Positions 1-11,518 of a stretch of 64,000 nucleotides of DNA are shown piece by piece. The first letter of the stretch is position 1. Every line of letters begins with the position of its first letter. A model generated the notes under the pieces. That model had not been told where the DNA came from. It worked only from the letters and a program-made list of their open reading frames with translations, and made no database searches. The stretch comes from Stappia sp. TSB10P1A (GTDB lineage: Bacteria > Pseudomonadota > Alphaproteobacteria > Rhizobiales > Stappiaceae), in the NCBI RefSeq assembly GCF_900185725.1, contig NZ_FYAU01000036.1, forward strand, positions 124,001-188,000, in the 5' to 3' direction. Both the position numbers and the translations under genes were made by a program.

Positions 1-93
1 GCAAACCATGTCACTCACGCCCGCTGCCCCGATGGCCGGGCGATATCCTGACGATCCGGCCCGGTTGGTCCGGCCCCGATTGCGGCAGCGTCG

Positions 94-504
94 TCAGCGC
101 CTCTGTTCCCGCTCGCTCAAATAAAGCAGGATCAGATAGATCGCGATGGTCGTCAGATAGAAGGCGATCTCGTAGGGCCGGCGACCGTAGATGTCGGAAA
201 ACAACGTGTGCATGACGACCTGGCTGAGCGCCCTGGTCAGCCACATGACCGTGCCCCAGGAGACCGTCAACCAGAGGCCGATAGCCGCGACCAGGTCGAG
301 CACGGCGAAGAACACCGTCGCCGCCTGCCACTCGACCGGCATTTCCCAGAACCACTGGCCACGCCACGGCGTTATGCCGACGATGCGGCCCCAGTGGATG
401 AGACCGGCGAAGAGCAGCAGAATGGCCATCGCCCGCAGGTACAGGACCAGCGTGACCGACCAGGGCGGCCTGTTCTTCAGGAACTCGAGAAACAGCGCAG
501 TCAT
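94..504 (-). CDS. small integral membrane protein (possibly DUF6163)
   Basis: A 136-residue protein with about four hydrophobic segments: residues 20-38, a segment after the tryptophan-rich stretch near 55, one near 70-85, and a C-terminal helix ending in a charged SEREQRR tail. Its size and pattern resemble the small alphaproteobacterial membrane family that I remember as DUF6163, but this name is from memory. The start at 504 has a GGAAAGG-like ribosome site just upstream. It lies 34 bases downstream of the hydroxyisobutyryl-CoA hydrolase gene on the same strand, so it may be co-transcribed. No catalytic motif is visible and no function is proposed. Confidence 0.6.
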   Translation of the reverse strand: MTALFLEFLKNRPPWSVTLVLYLRAMAILLLFAGLIHWGRIVGITPWRGQWFWEMPVEWQAATVFFAVLDLVAAIGLWLTVSWGTVMWLTRALSQVVMHTLFSDIYGRRPYEIAFYLTTIAIYLILLYLSEREQRR

Positions 505-538
505 GAAAAGCCTTTCCGCCCCCTGCCGGAAGCACGCC

Positions 539-1600
539 TCACACGTCGAGGTCGCCGCTCTCGGGCCGCTCGAAATGCGCGAGAATGTCGGCCTCCGTCA
601 CATCGGCAAGATGGGTTGGTGACCAGCGCGGCGCATTGTCCTTGTCGACGATCACCGCTCGCACGCCCTCATAGAAGTCGGCCCCCTGGAGGATGTGACT
701 GAGGATCCGATATTCAAGGCGCATGCAAGCCTCGAAATCGAGCTCCGCGCCGCGTCGCAACTGCTGGAACGCCAGCATCACGCTGGTCGGCGACTTGGCG
801 CGGATTGTGTCCGCCAGACCTTGTGCCCAGTCCGCATCGGGGTCACCCGCCGCGCCAGCCAGCTCATCGAGAGCCTCGAGAATCTCGGCAACCGAAGCCC
901 GGCCAAAGATCTCGGCGATCCTCGGTGCACGCGCCGCGATTGGCGCCGCGCCGGCGTCATGGCGCCGCGAAAAACCGGCGATGACCTCGTCGACCGCGTC
1001 GGTCTCGGTCAGCGCGCTCGCCAGCGCCTCCATGTCGGTGGACGCAATTCCATGCGTGAGGATGCCGGTCCACAGCGCATCGGCCTGCTTGAGGCGGCCG
1101 GCGGAGAGCGCCGCCATCATGCCGGTCTCCTGCGGCATGCGTGGAAGGAACCAGGAGCCGCCCACATCGGGAAAGAACCCGATGCCGGTCTCCGGCATGG
1201 CGAAGGTCGTGCGCTCGGTGCCGACGCGGTGGCTGCCATGGACGGAAACCCCCACTCCGCCGCCCATGACGATCCCGTCGATGAGCGCGATATAGGGCTT
1301 CGGGAAGCGCTTGATGCGGACGTTCAGGCGATATTCGTCCGCGAAGAACCGTGCCCGCGTCGGATCGCCTGCCATGCCCTGGTCATAGATCTTGCGAATG
1401 TCGCCACCTGCGCAAAAGGCGCGATCTCCCGCCCCGCGCACGATCACGTGGCGCACCGCGTCGTCGCCTGCCCACCGCTCCAACTGATCGGCCATCGCGA
1501 GCACCATGCCGTGGTTCAGGGCGTTGAGCGCCTTCGGCCGGTTCAGGGTCATGACGCCGGCATGGCCGATCCGATCAAACAGAACTTCGGGTTCGCTCAT
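539..1600 (-). CDS. 3-hydroxyisobutyryl-CoA hydrolase (enoyl-CoA hydratase/isomerase fold)
   Basis: 353 residues of the crotonase superfamily. The oxyanion-hole motif CAGGD is at 63-67, GGGVG at 113-117 and PETGIGFFPD at 136-145. The last motif, with the length near 350 residues, is typical of 3-hydroxyisobutyryl-CoA hydrolase rather than a 260-residue enoyl-CoA hydratase. The enzyme cleaves 3-hydroxyisobutyryl-CoA to the free acid in valine breakdown. The adjacent acyl-CoA dehydrogenase upstream on the same strand (85-base gap) looks like the isobutyryl-CoA enzyme two steps earlier, which supports the call. The ATG at 1600 was preferred over a TTG one codon upstream because a GAGG site sits 7 bases from the ATG. 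A generic enoyl-CoA hydratase remains possible but less likely. Confidence 0.85.
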   Translation of the reverse strand: MSEPEVLFDRIGHAGVMTLNRPKALNALNHGMVLAMADQLERWAGDDAVRHVIVRGAGDRAFCAGGDIRKIYDQGMAGDPTRARFFADEYRLNVRIKRFPKPYIALIDGIVMGGGVGVSVHGSHRVGTERTTFAMPETGIGFFPDVGGSWFLPRMPQETGMMAALSAGRLKQADALWTGILTHGIASTDMEALASALTETDAVDEVIAGFSRRHDAGAAPIAARAPRIAEIFGRASVAEILEALDELAGAAGDPDADWAQGLADTIRAKSPTSVMLAFQQLRRGAELDFEACMRLEYRILSHILQGADFYEGVRAVIVDKDNAPRWSPTHLADVTEADILAHFERPESGDLDV

Positions 1601-1685
1601 CAAGTATCCTCAAAAATTCGCCGGAACTCTCGATTAATTCGAAACACATAGAGCGCATAATTCGCGGAACTACCGTCCTTCCAGG

Positions 1686-4062
<2,377 letters not shown>

Positions 4063-4064
4063 GC

Positions 4065-4087
4065 GCAGGCGTCAGGGAAGCGCCTGC
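4065..4087. terminator. hairpin between convergent hemB and MocR-type gene
   Basis: A 7-bp perfect inverted repeat (GCAGGCG / CGCCTGC) with a 9-base loop spans the gap between the two convergent stop codons. There is no T-tract on either strand, so it is only a possible bidirectional terminator. Confidence 0.3.
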
Positions 4088-5466
4088 AGGCTGCGCGGTG
4101 GTCGCGACATCAGGCCGGCGAGGTCTTCCAGCGCCCGCAGGAATGTGGCGTCGTCGGAGACGGAGCCGAGGCAGATGCGGACCGCATCCGGAGCGCCGCG
4201 CGGCTCGACCGCAAAGCAACGTCCCGGCGCCACCCGCACGCCGAGCGCCTCCGCCTCGGCGGCGAACGCATCCGCCGACCACCCACCGGTCAGGGGCAGC
4301 CAGGCAAGCCCGCCCTGCAGCGTTTCCGGCCGCAGGGCAGGAAACCGTTCATGGACAAGGGGCGCGCGCCTTGCCACTGCACGCCGGAGCCTCTCCAGCC
4401 TTCCCTCGAAGCGCGGATCGGCGAGAACATGCCCGGCCATGTGCGTCAGGACCGGAGACACCATCAGGCTGAGCGCGTTGTCGACAGCGAGAATCTGCCT
4501 GGTCAGCGGGCGCGGCGCCGCAACAAAGCCAACGCGCAGGATCGGTGCGACACATTTGGACAGTCCCGTCACCAGAACCGTTGCGTCAGGCAGAAGACCG
4601 GAAAACCCCGGCGATGATCCCGGCTCGCGCAGGAACCCGTAAACCTGATCCTCAATGATCACGATACCGTGCCGCTCGGCAACAGCCGCCAGTTCCCGGC
4701 AGCGGCGGAGCGACATCTGCCTGCCTGTCGGATTCTGGACCGATGGCATCAGGAAGACGCAGGAAATGCTGGAGCGGCGGCATAGAGCATCCAGCGCCTC
4801 CGGCTCCATGCCTTCCTGGTCCATTCGCACCGGATGCAGCCGCGCCCGCGCGGCACTGGCCGCACCGATCACTCCCGGATAGGTCAGGACATCGCAGGCA
4901 ATGCCGCCGCCATTTTCGGTGAGCGCCAGGAAGGTTGCGGCAATGGCGGCCTGGGCACCGGACGTTACGACAATCCGGTCGGGATCGGGAGATGCGCACC
5001 ATCTCCCGAGAAACGTCGACGCAACCTGCCGGATATCGGCATCGGCGCCCGGCGCCAGATAGGCAAGCGGCAGCGCGCCGCCGGCCAATGCCTGGCGCGC
5101 CGAGTCCATCGCATCCCCCAGCAGATCGGTCGCGTCGTCGAGCAGAAAGCTGTTCACCGCGAGATCGGTGACAGCACGCGCCGATGGTCCCGCAGGCTTG
5201 GGAAATCCGAGCTTCCTGTCGCCGGCCGTGATGAAGGTGCCGCGACCAACCTCCCCGTGCGCGAGGCCTGCAAGCTCCAGTGCACGATAGGCGCGGGCCA
5301 CGGTTCCAGGTGCGCAACCGAGCTTCCATGCCGCCTCGCGGATCGGCGGCAACCGGTCTCCGGGCTTCAGATTGCCGTGCTCGATCGCATCGCGCAAATG
5401 CGCTTCCAGCGCTCGCGTGGTGACAGTCGTTGCCGAGCCGGCCGGCAGATCCGCAAATATTGTCAT
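4072..5466 (-). CDS. MocR-type GntR/aminotransferase transcriptional regulator
   Basis: 464 residues in two parts. Residues 15-80 form a GntR winged helix-turn-helix (ALEAHLRDAI, GDRLPPIREAAWKLG, TVARAYRALELAGL). From about 100 on there is a class I aminotransferase-like fold, with PLP Schiff-base Lys304 in TGLSKC. MocR regulators sense an amino acid or PLP-related ligand and usually control a divergent gene. Here the divergent gene is a LysE-type exporter starting 99 bases away, so export of an amino acid is the likely output. An ACAAT-N6-ATTGT repeat directly upstream of its own start could be an autoregulatory site. The effector is unknown. Confidence 0.88.
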   Translation of the reverse strand: MTIFADLPAGSATTVTTRALEAHLRDAIEHGNLKPGDRLPPIREAAWKLGCAPGTVARAYRALELAGLAHGEVGRGTFITAGDRKLGFPKPAGPSARAVTDLAVNSFLLDDATDLLGDAMDSARQALAGGALPLAYLAPGADADIRQVASTFLGRWCASPDPDRIVVTSGAQAAIAATFLALTENGGGIACDVLTYPGVIGAASAARARLHPVRMDQEGMEPEALDALCRRSSISCVFLMPSVQNPTGRQMSLRRCRELAAVAERHGIVIIEDQVYGFLREPGSSPGFSGLLPDATVLVTGLSKCVAPILRVGFVAAPRPLTRQILAVDNALSLMVSPVLTHMAGHVLADPRFEGRLERLRRAVARRAPLVHERFPALRPETLQGGLAWLPLTGGWSADAFAAEAEALGVRVAPGRCFAVEPRGAPDAVRICLGSVSDDATFLRALEDLAGLMSRPPRSLQALP

Positions 5467-5470
5467 AGGA

Positions 5471-5486
5471 ACAATGTTACTATTGT
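5471..5486. promoter_or_regulatory. candidate MocR operator ACAAT-N6-ATTGT
   Basis: An inverted repeat with 5-base arms in the 99-base divergent gap between the MocR-type gene (start 5466) and the LysE-type gene (start 5566). It lies 5 bases from the regulator start and would cover its ribosome site or promoter. The location suggests autoregulation; the repeat alone is short enough to occur by chance. Confidence 0.35.
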
Positions 5487-5565
5487 ATCTCGCATTGGCT
5501 CAACTCAATTCTGGCGGCGCAGTCGGGCATTCGTTCGGCCTCGGTTCGTGGAAAGCCTCCGTCAG

Positions 5566-6186
5566 ATGTCTTCAGATCTCGTCATGCCTCTTGCCCAGTT
5601 CGGGCTGCTCGCACTGTTCGTCTCGGCCATGGTCGGATCCCCGGGTCCGGCGAACATGTCGCTGATGGCCAACAGCATGTCCTTTGGTGCGCGTCCCGCG
5701 CTTCCCTTCATGCTCGGGACCATGTCCGGTTTTCAGGTGATATACTGGCTCAACGTCGCCGGCCTCTTCGCGTTGCTGAAAGCCGCGCCGGAGGTGTTCG
5801 ACGTGCTGAGGGTGCTCTGCCTTGGATACATTTTGTATCTTGCCTGGGTGATCGTTCGCAGCCCGGTACAAGCCGGCAGCAAGGCGGGACACATCCCGGG
5901 ATACGGCCGGGGCTTCTGGGTGCATCCGCTCAATCCGAAAGCCTATGCGATGCAGATCGCAGGAATCAGTCAGTTCGTCTCGGCCGAGCGCTACTTCGCC
6001 GATGCGCTGATCCTGTCGCTGACGTTTCTGCTTCTCGGCGGTTTCCTGAACGGTTTGTGGCTGCTGGCGGGAAGCTGGATTCGCAGCAATACCGGGAACA
6101 TCGGTCTGCTGAACGGTTTGCGGATCGCTCTGGCCGGCCTGATGGTCGGGGCAACCATCCTGAGCTTGCAAATGATCCCGGCTTGA
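5566..6186 (+). CDS. LysE family amino-acid exporter
   Basis: 206 residues with five to six hydrophobic segments. The family signature is near the N terminus: GSPGPANMSLMANSMSFG, followed by a glycine-rich second helix. LysE/RhtB proteins are inner-membrane exporters of amino acids or analogues, driven by the proton gradient. It diverges from the MocR-type regulator and is followed directly by threonine ammonia-lyase: its TGA shares a base with an in-frame ATG of that gene. This suggests the exporter and the threonine-degrading enzyme are expressed together to handle excess amino acid. Start at 5566; an alternative ATG lies at 5584. The substrate is not predicted. Confidence 0.85.
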   Translation: MSSDLVMPLAQFGLLALFVSAMVGSPGPANMSLMANSMSFGARPALPFMLGTMSGFQVIYWLNVAGLFALLKAAPEVFDVLRVLCLGYILYLAWVIVRSPVQAGSKAGHIPGYGRGFWVHPLNPKAYAMQIAGISQFVSAERYFADALILSLTFLLLGGFLNGLWLLAGSWIRSNTGNIGLLNGLRIALAGLMVGATILSLQMIPA

Positions 6187-6227
6187 TGGCAGTTGGGCGC
6201 AACTTTTCGCGTAGCCGGACCACTCAC

Positions 6228-7451
6228 ATGCAAGTTTCCCTCGATACGATCGTTCAGGCTGCAAGGCTCATCGAGGGAGCCGTGATGCGCACGCCGTGCC
6301 TGCCGGCACCGAAACTTTCGCAACTGACCGGGGCGGAGGTTTTCGTCAAATACGAGAACCTGCAGGTCACCAACGCGTTCAAGGAGCGCGGCGCCCTCGT
6401 CAAGCTCTCCGCGCTTGCAGACGCCGAGCGCCGGCGCGGTGTCATCGCCATGTCGGCTGGCAATCATGCGCAAGCCGTCGCCTATCATGCCGCTCGGCTC
6501 GGGATTCCGGCCACCATCGTCATGCCGGAGCCGACCCCGTTCGTGAAGGTCGCGGCAACGCGCGGCTATGGAGCCCGTGTCGTACTTGCGGGCGAGGTCC
6601 TGGCCGATGCCCAGGCAGAGGCGGAGCGCATTGCCGACGAGGAAGGGCTCGTCTGGGTCCACCCCTATGACGACCCGGCAATCATCTCCGGCCAAGGCAC
6701 CATTGCACTGGAGATGCTGCAAGACCACCCGGACCTCGATTGCCTGGTCGTTCCGGTCGGTGGCGGCGGGCTGATCTCGGGGATCGCCGTCGCGGCCAGA
6801 GCCACCAGGCCCGACATCGAGATTGTCGGCGTGGAGGCCGCCCTCTACCCCTCCATGATCGGCGCCTTGCGCGGAGAACCGGTCACCTGTGGCGGTGCGA
6901 CGCTGGCCGAGGGCATTGCGGTCAAGAATGTCGGCAAGCTCACGCTCGAGATCGTTCGCCAGACCGTCAACGACATCCTGCTTGTCGACGAGGCAACGCT
7001 GGAGCGGGCGGTCAATGCCTATCTGACCCGGCAGAAGACCATGGCCGAGGGCGCGGGAGCGGCCGGTCTCGCCGCCCTGCTCGCCTATCCGGAGCGCTTT
7101 GCAGGTAAGCGTGTCGGTCTTGTCCTATGCGGCGGGAACATCGACCCACGCCTGCTCTCCTCGATCATGGTGCGGGAACTCGCCCGCGAGGGCCGCCTGC
7201 TCTCGATTCGCATCACCACCGCCGACCGTCCGGGCATTCTCGGGGAGATTGCGACCCTGATCGGCCGTCTTGGGGGAAACATCCTGGAGGTTTCCCACCA
7301 TCGGCTGTTTCTCAACGTGCCGGCCAAAGGCACGACCCTCGACGTCACGATGGAAACGCACGACCGCGATCACGCGGGCCGCATCCACGGGGCACTGGAA
7401 GCCGCCGGCCATTCCGTGCACCCGCTCGATCTCGGGGAATCCCGGATCTGA
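6228..7451 (+). CDS. ilvA: threonine ammonia-lyase (threonine dehydratase) with ACT domain
   Basis: 407 residues. The PLP fold-type II catalytic domain carries the Schiff-base lysine Lys52 in TNAFKERG, and the glycine loop VPVGGGGLISG binds PLP phosphate. A C-terminal ACT domain (from about residue 325, TADRPGILGEIATLIG) makes it the single-ACT type. It deaminates threonine (and serine) to 2-oxobutyrate, feeding isoleucine synthesis or catabolism. The start at 6228 gives the usual N terminus (MQVSLDTI). An upstream in-frame ATG at 6186, overlapping the stop of the exporter gene, would add 14 residues. The single ACT domain leaves open whether it is the biosynthetic or catabolic enzyme. Confidence 0.9.
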   Translation: MQVSLDTIVQAARLIEGAVMRTPCLPAPKLSQLTGAEVFVKYENLQVTNAFKERGALVKLSALADAERRRGVIAMSAGNHAQAVAYHAARLGIPATIVMPEPTPFVKVAATRGYGARVVLAGEVLADAQAEAERIADEEGLVWVHPYDDPAIISGQGTIALEMLQDHPDLDCLVVPVGGGGLISGIAVAARATRPDIEIVGVEAALYPSMIGALRGEPVTCGGATLAEGIAVKNVGKLTLEIVRQTVNDILLVDEATLERAVNAYLTRQKTMAEGAGAAGLAALLAYPERFAGKRVGLVLCGGNIDPRLLSSIMVRELAREGRLLSIRITTADRPGILGEIATLIGRLGGNILEVSHHRLFLNVPAKGTTLDVTMETHDRDHAGRIHGALEAAGHSVHPLDLGESRI

Positions 7452-7535
7452 TCGGCCGGCGACCGGCTTGCGCACAAGCGGTTTGACATAAGCCGCCCGC
7501 ATCACCACCTGCAGGGACGACAAGGAGGCTTGACG

Positions 7536-8033
7536 ATGTATGAGCGGAACGCGTCGGGTTCCGGCGGCGAGACAGACGACGGGCGCGGCATCCCCGGCCT
7601 CGATCCGAGACTGTTCGACGGTTTGCGGACGAATCGCATTCTTGCCTTCTTCATCGATGCGGCGGTCATCGTCGCCCTGACCCTTGCAGGCGGCCTGCTG
7701 CTTCTGTTCCTCGGCCTCTTCACGTTCGGCCTCGGCTGGCTGCTGTTCCCGGTGCTCGGCCCAGGCGTCGCGCTCGCCTATGTCAGCATCACGCTCGGCG
7801 GACCGCACAGTGCAACGCCCGGCATGCGGGCCATGGGGATCACCATGCGGATGCTGGACGGCCGGCGCCCCGACATGCTGATTGCGGCCATGCATGCCCT
7901 GCTGTTCTGGTTCTCCTTCAGCCTGCTCACGCCGCTCGTCCTGCTCGTCAGCTTCTTCAATGCGGAAAAGCGTCTGCTGCACGACATCGTGCTCGGCGTG
8001 GTGGTGGTGAACCGCGGGCGCGAAACGGATTGA
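7536..8033 (+). CDS. RDD family membrane protein
   Basis: 165 residues. After a polar N terminus, the RDD-type core begins with RTNRILAFFIDAAVIVALTL and shows three hydrophobic segments (about 37-62, 68-90, 120-140). The C-terminal AEKRLLHDIVLGVVVVNR motif closes the core. The Arg-Asp pair in the first segment defines the family, which is of largely unknown function (some members act in ion exchange). An AAGGAGG ribosome site at 7522-7528 decides for the ATG at 7536. It stands alone between ilvA and the SLC13-type permease. Confidence 0.85.
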   Translation: MYERNASGSGGETDDGRGIPGLDPRLFDGLRTNRILAFFIDAAVIVALTLAGGLLLLFLGLFTFGLGWLLFPVLGPGVALAYVSITLGGPHSATPGMRAMGITMRMLDGRRPDMLIAAMHALLFWFSFSLLTPLVLLVSFFNAEKRLLHDIVLGVVVVNRGRETD

Positions 8034-8193
8034 CCGCCAAATAGTCTTTGCAAGCAAATCCATTCTGAAGAGCAAGCGGTGGATGAGCTCATTGCCGCTT
8101 TGCGAAAGTGCGCCGCCCCATTAAAAAAGCACATGGCGCGTGCCGCGCTGCACGCAACTCGCGTGCTCCCCACCAAGGACACGAGCCCGCCAC

Positions 8194-10026
8194 ATGCTGC
8201 CGATCGATCCCGCGATGTTGCTGACCTTCGTGGTGATCGTGGCCACCGTCGTGCTCTACGCTCTGGAGCGCGTCGCCCTGGAGGTGGTCGCGCTCGGATC
8301 CGTCGTCGCTTTCCTTTTGATTTTCAGCTTTTTCCAACCGGCCGTTGGCACCGCCACGATCGGCCCGGCCGAATTGCTCGCCGGCTTCGCCAATCCCGCG
8401 CTGGTCACCGTCATCTGCCTGCTGATCGTCGGACAGGGGCTGTTCCAGACGGATGCGCTCGAAAAACCGGCCAAGATCATCGTCGACGCCACACGCAAAC
8501 GTCCGGTGCTGGCGGCGGCACCGATCCTCATCGCCGTCGCCGTGATCAGCGGCTTCCTGAACAATACCCCGGTCGTGGTCATGTTCCTGCCGATCTTGTC
8601 CGCCGTCGCCGCGGCGCAGGGCAAACCGGCGGCGCGGCTGCTGATGCCCCTGTCCTTCATCGCCATCCTCGGCGGAATGACCACGCTGATCGGCTCCTCG
8701 ACCAACCTGCTGGTCGCCGATGTGGCGGCCCGCACCAGCGATCTCCGGCTGGGCTTCTTCAGCTTCACCGGCATGGGCAGCATCCTGGCGAGCGTCGGCA
8801 TCCTCTATGTCCTGTTCGTCATGCCGTATCTCTTGAAGCCGCGGCGCTCGATGGCAGAAGAGTTGCAGGTCTCGTCCGGGAAACAGTTCATCGCCCAGAT
8901 CGGCATCACCGCCGGGCATCCTCTGGAAGGCGTCACCTCCGTCACCGGCCTGTTTCCCGCTCTGAAGGACATGACCGTCCGGCTCGTCCAGCGCGGCGAG
9001 CGACCGATCCTGCCGCCTTTCGAGAATGTCACCCTGATGCCGGGAGATACCGTGATCGTGGCCGCCACACGCCATGCGCTGACGGCCGCCCTCTCGCAAC
9101 GGCGCCCGTTGATGGCAACGGAAAGCGAGGAGCCGTCCGAGGTCGAGACGTCGTTGCCGCAGCGTTCGCTCACGCTTGCGGAAGTGGTGGTCGCTCCCGC
9201 CTCACGTCTATCGGGGCGCACGATCGCCCAGAGCGGCTTTCACAGCGAGACGGACTGCGTGGTGATGGGCGTTCAGCGCCGGTCGCGGATGCCGCGCATG
9301 GCGATGACGGAAATCCGGCTCGAGCCGGGAGACGTTCTTCTGGTCGCCGGCCACGCCTCCAGCGTCCAGAAGCTGCGCACGAACCGCGACGTGCTGCTGC
9401 TCGACTGGTCGACCGCAGAGCTGCCGCCGCGGCGCATGGCCCCGCGAGCGCTCGCCATCTTCGCGCTGATGGTGGCGGCCAGCGCCAGCGGCCTCGTCCC
9501 CATCGTCATCGCCTCGATCACGGCGACCCTGGCGATGGTGCTGTCCGGGTGCCTCAACACGCGGCAGGCGCTGCGCGCGGTAGACAGCCGGATATTCATG
9601 CTCATTGGCGCCTCCATCGCGGCTGCCAGCGCCCTGGAAGTCACCGGCGGAGCCAGCATGATCGCCGATCTCCTGGTGCTGGCACTTGAGGGTCAGCGGC
9701 CGATGGTGATGCTGTCCTCCCTCTTCCTGCTGGTCATGCTGCTGACCAACGTTCTGTCGAACAACGCAACTGCGGTGCTGTTCACACCAATCGCCGTCAA
9801 CATGGCGATCCAGAGCGGCATGCCGGTGGAAGCCTTCGTCACCTGCGTCATCTTCGCCGCCAACTGCTCCTTCGCGACGCCGATCGGCTACCAGACCAAC
9901 CTGATCGTCATGGGGCCCGGCCACTACCGGTTTTCGGATTTTATCGTCGCCGGCACACCGCTCGCGCTGTTGCTCTGGCTGACTTTCACTTTTGTCGCAC
10001 CCATATATTATGGCTTCTCGATGTAG
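8194..10026 (+). CDS. SLC13/CitT-type permease with two TrkA-C domains
   Basis: 610 residues. The transmembrane halves carry the repeated family motif (NNTPVVVMFLPI with SSTNLLV, and NNATAVLFTPIA with GYQTNLIVMGPG). Between them, at about residues 210-410, are two soluble TrkA-C-type domains with ISGHPLEG/LMPGDTVIVAA-like spacing. This architecture is that of the SLC13/divalent anion symporter branch (YfbS-like), often annotated as sulfate, dicarboxylate or sodium-linked transport. The substrate is not evident. The start at 8194 follows an AAGGA site, and a promoter must lie in the 160-base gap upstream. Confidence 0.85.
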   Translation: MLPIDPAMLLTFVVIVATVVLYALERVALEVVALGSVVAFLLIFSFFQPAVGTATIGPAELLAGFANPALVTVICLLIVGQGLFQTDALEKPAKIIVDATRKRPVLAAAPILIAVAVISGFLNNTPVVVMFLPILSAVAAAQGKPAARLLMPLSFIAILGGMTTLIGSSTNLLVADVAARTSDLRLGFFSFTGMGSILASVGILYVLFVMPYLLKPRRSMAEELQVSSGKQFIAQIGITAGHPLEGVTSVTGLFPALKDMTVRLVQRGERPILPPFENVTLMPGDTVIVAATRHALTAALSQRRPLMATESEEPSEVETSLPQRSLTLAEVVVAPASRLSGRTIAQSGFHSETDCVVMGVQRRSRMPRMAMTEIRLEPGDVLLVAGHASSVQKLRTNRDVLLLDWSTAELPPRRMAPRALAIFALMVAASASGLVPIVIASITATLAMVLSGCLNTRQALRAVDSRIFMLIGASIAAASALEVTGGASMIADLLVLALEGQRPMVMLSSLFLLVMLLTNVLSNNATAVLFTPIAVNMAIQSGMPVEAFVTCVIFAANCSFATPIGYQTNLIVMGPGHYRFSDFIVAGTPLALLLWLTFTFVAPIYYGFSM

Positions 10027-10054
10027 TGAGACGCGCTGAGCGGGAAGGACGCAC

Positions 10055-10825
10055 TTGACGCGACATCCGACCGACACACCGCAATTCTACCTGACTGCGC
10101 CGTCGCCTTGCCCCTACCTGCCTGGCAAGCAGGAGAGAAAGGTCTTCACGCATCTCGTCGGCTCGCGGGCGCAAATCCTCAACGACGTGCTCACCCAGGG
10201 CGGGTTCCGCCGCAGCCAGAACATCGCCTATCGTCCCGCCTGCGAGAACTGCCGCGCCTGCGTCTCCATCCGGGTGCGTGTCGATGATTTTCGCTGGACC
10301 CGATCCTTCCGCCGCCTGTGGAAGCGAAACGCGGATCTGGTGGGCAGCATCAGCGATCCGGCCCCCTCGTCGCAGCAATACGACCTTTTCCGCCGCTATC
10401 TCGACGCACGACACGCCAATGGCGGCATGTCGGATATGACCGTTCTCGACTATGCGATGATGATCGAGGACACCCATGTGGAGACGATGCTGATCGAATA
10501 CCGTCGACGGGGGCCGGATACGTTCCTCACCGGCCGTGGTGCCGGCCCGCTTCTCGCGGTCGCCCTTACCGATCGGCTGAGCGACGGACTGTCGATGGTC
10601 TATTCCTTCTTCGAGCCCGAAGCTCCGCTCCGAAGTCTCGGCACCCACCTGATCCTCGACCATGTGGAACGCGCAAGGGCGCTGGGTCTGCCCTATGTCT
10701 ATCTTGGCTACTGGGTGCAGGGCTCGCCCAAGATGGACTACAAGGCACGCTTCCAGCCGCAGGATCATCTTGGCCCGCGCGGCTGGTTTTCCGCCGCGGA
10801 GCCCGACGCAGAACCGTCCACCTGA
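10055..10825 (+). CDS. bpt: aspartate/glutamate leucyltransferase (bacterial ATE-type)
   Basis: 256 residues beginning at a TTG codon with a GGGAAGG site upstream. The N terminus [18 protein letters not shown], the ACENCRAC cysteine cluster and the C-terminal [20 protein letters not shown] match the bacterial aminoacyl-tRNA:protein transferase family. In alphaproteobacteria, bpt enzymes transfer Leu (or Arg) from tRNA to N-terminal acidic residues, marking proteins for ClpS/ClpAP degradation. It converges on the uracil-DNA glycosylase gene with only 24 bases between stops. Confidence 0.93.
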   Translation: MTRHPTDTPQFYLTAPSPCPYLPGKQERKVFTHLVGSRAQILNDVLTQGGFRRSQNIAYRPACENCRACVSIRVRVDDFRWTRSFRRLWKRNADLVGSISDPAPSSQQYDLFRRYLDARHANGGMSDMTVLDYAMMIEDTHVETMLIEYRRRGPDTFLTGRGAGPLLAVALTDRLSDGLSMVYSFFEPEAPLRSLGTHLILDHVERARALGLPYVYLGYWVQGSPKMDYKARFQPQDHLGPRGWFSAAEPDAEPST

Positions 10826-10849
10826 TCGCATCGGCGTGATGTGATCGCC

Positions 10850-11518
10850 TCAATCGTCCCGCGCCGCATCCACCTGCACACGCACCGCCGCAAAGACGTC
10901 GCGGAACATCTCGCGGGTCAACCGGCCGGTGTTGGTGTTGTAGCGGGAGCAATGATAGCTGTCGAACAGAACGGGTCCTGACGAAAGCTCGTGCCGCGCG
11001 TTGTGGCCGAAAGGGTGGGCCGCGCGCCTGACACCCAGGGCTGACAGCGTCGCATCATGCGCAATACGCCCGAGCGCCACCACAGCCTTGAGCGAAGGCA
11101 AGGCCTCGAAGGTCTGCGCGAGATAGGGCAGACAGGTTCGGATTTCCGCCCCTGTCGGCTTGTTCTCCGGCGGAACGCATCTCACTGCATTGGTGATGGC
11201 GGCATCAACGAGTTCGAGCCCGTCATCCGGTCGCGCCTGGTACTGGCCACGCGCAAAGCCGAAATCCACCAACGTCTCGTAGAGGAGATCCCCGGCATAG
11301 TCGCCGGTAAACGGACGCCCGGTGCGGTTCGCGCCCCTCAGGCCCGGCGCAAGTCCGACGATCAGCAACCGGGGCCGCTCGGAGGCGAAGGTTGGAACAG
11401 GCGCGTTGTGCCAGACAGGCTGCTCCGCCCTGTGCCGCTCGCGAAAGGCCACGAGACGCGGGCAGAACGGGCAGTCCCGTCCAGGATCAGGCAGGTCTGA
11501 CACCGCGACCTGCCTCAA
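10850..11518 (-). CDS. uracil-DNA glycosylase, family 5 (UDGb) type
   Basis: 222 residues. Cys16 and Cys19 in DCPFCPRL, plus Cys in RCVPPENKP and a later Cys in SYHCSRYNT, are the four ligands expected for the [4Fe-4S] cluster of family 4/5 enzymes. Motif A is GLAPGLRGANRTGRPFTGD, which lacks the usual catalytic Asp/Glu/Asn pattern of families 1-4 and fits family 5. The C-terminal motif SYH-(6)-NTGRLT fits as well. It removes uracil and some deaminated purines from DNA. Its ATG overlaps the stop of the NYN-domain gene by 4 bases, so the two are translationally coupled. Confidence 0.88.
   Translation of the reverse strand: MRQVAVSDLPDPGRDCPFCPRLVAFRERHRAEQPVWHNAPVPTFASERPRLLIVGLAPGLRGANRTGRPFTGDYAGDLLYETLVDFGFARGQYQARPDDGLELVDAAITNAVRCVPPENKPTGAEIRTCLPYLAQTFEALPSLKAVVALGRIAHDATLSALGVRRAAHPFGHNARHELSSGPVLFDSYHCSRYNTNTGRLTREMFRDVFAAVRVQVDAARDD

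Noticed and set aside
1-93. A gene or terminator at the left edge
   Set aside because: Only an imperfect GC-rich repeat and a shadow frame are seen; the fragment is too short to decide.
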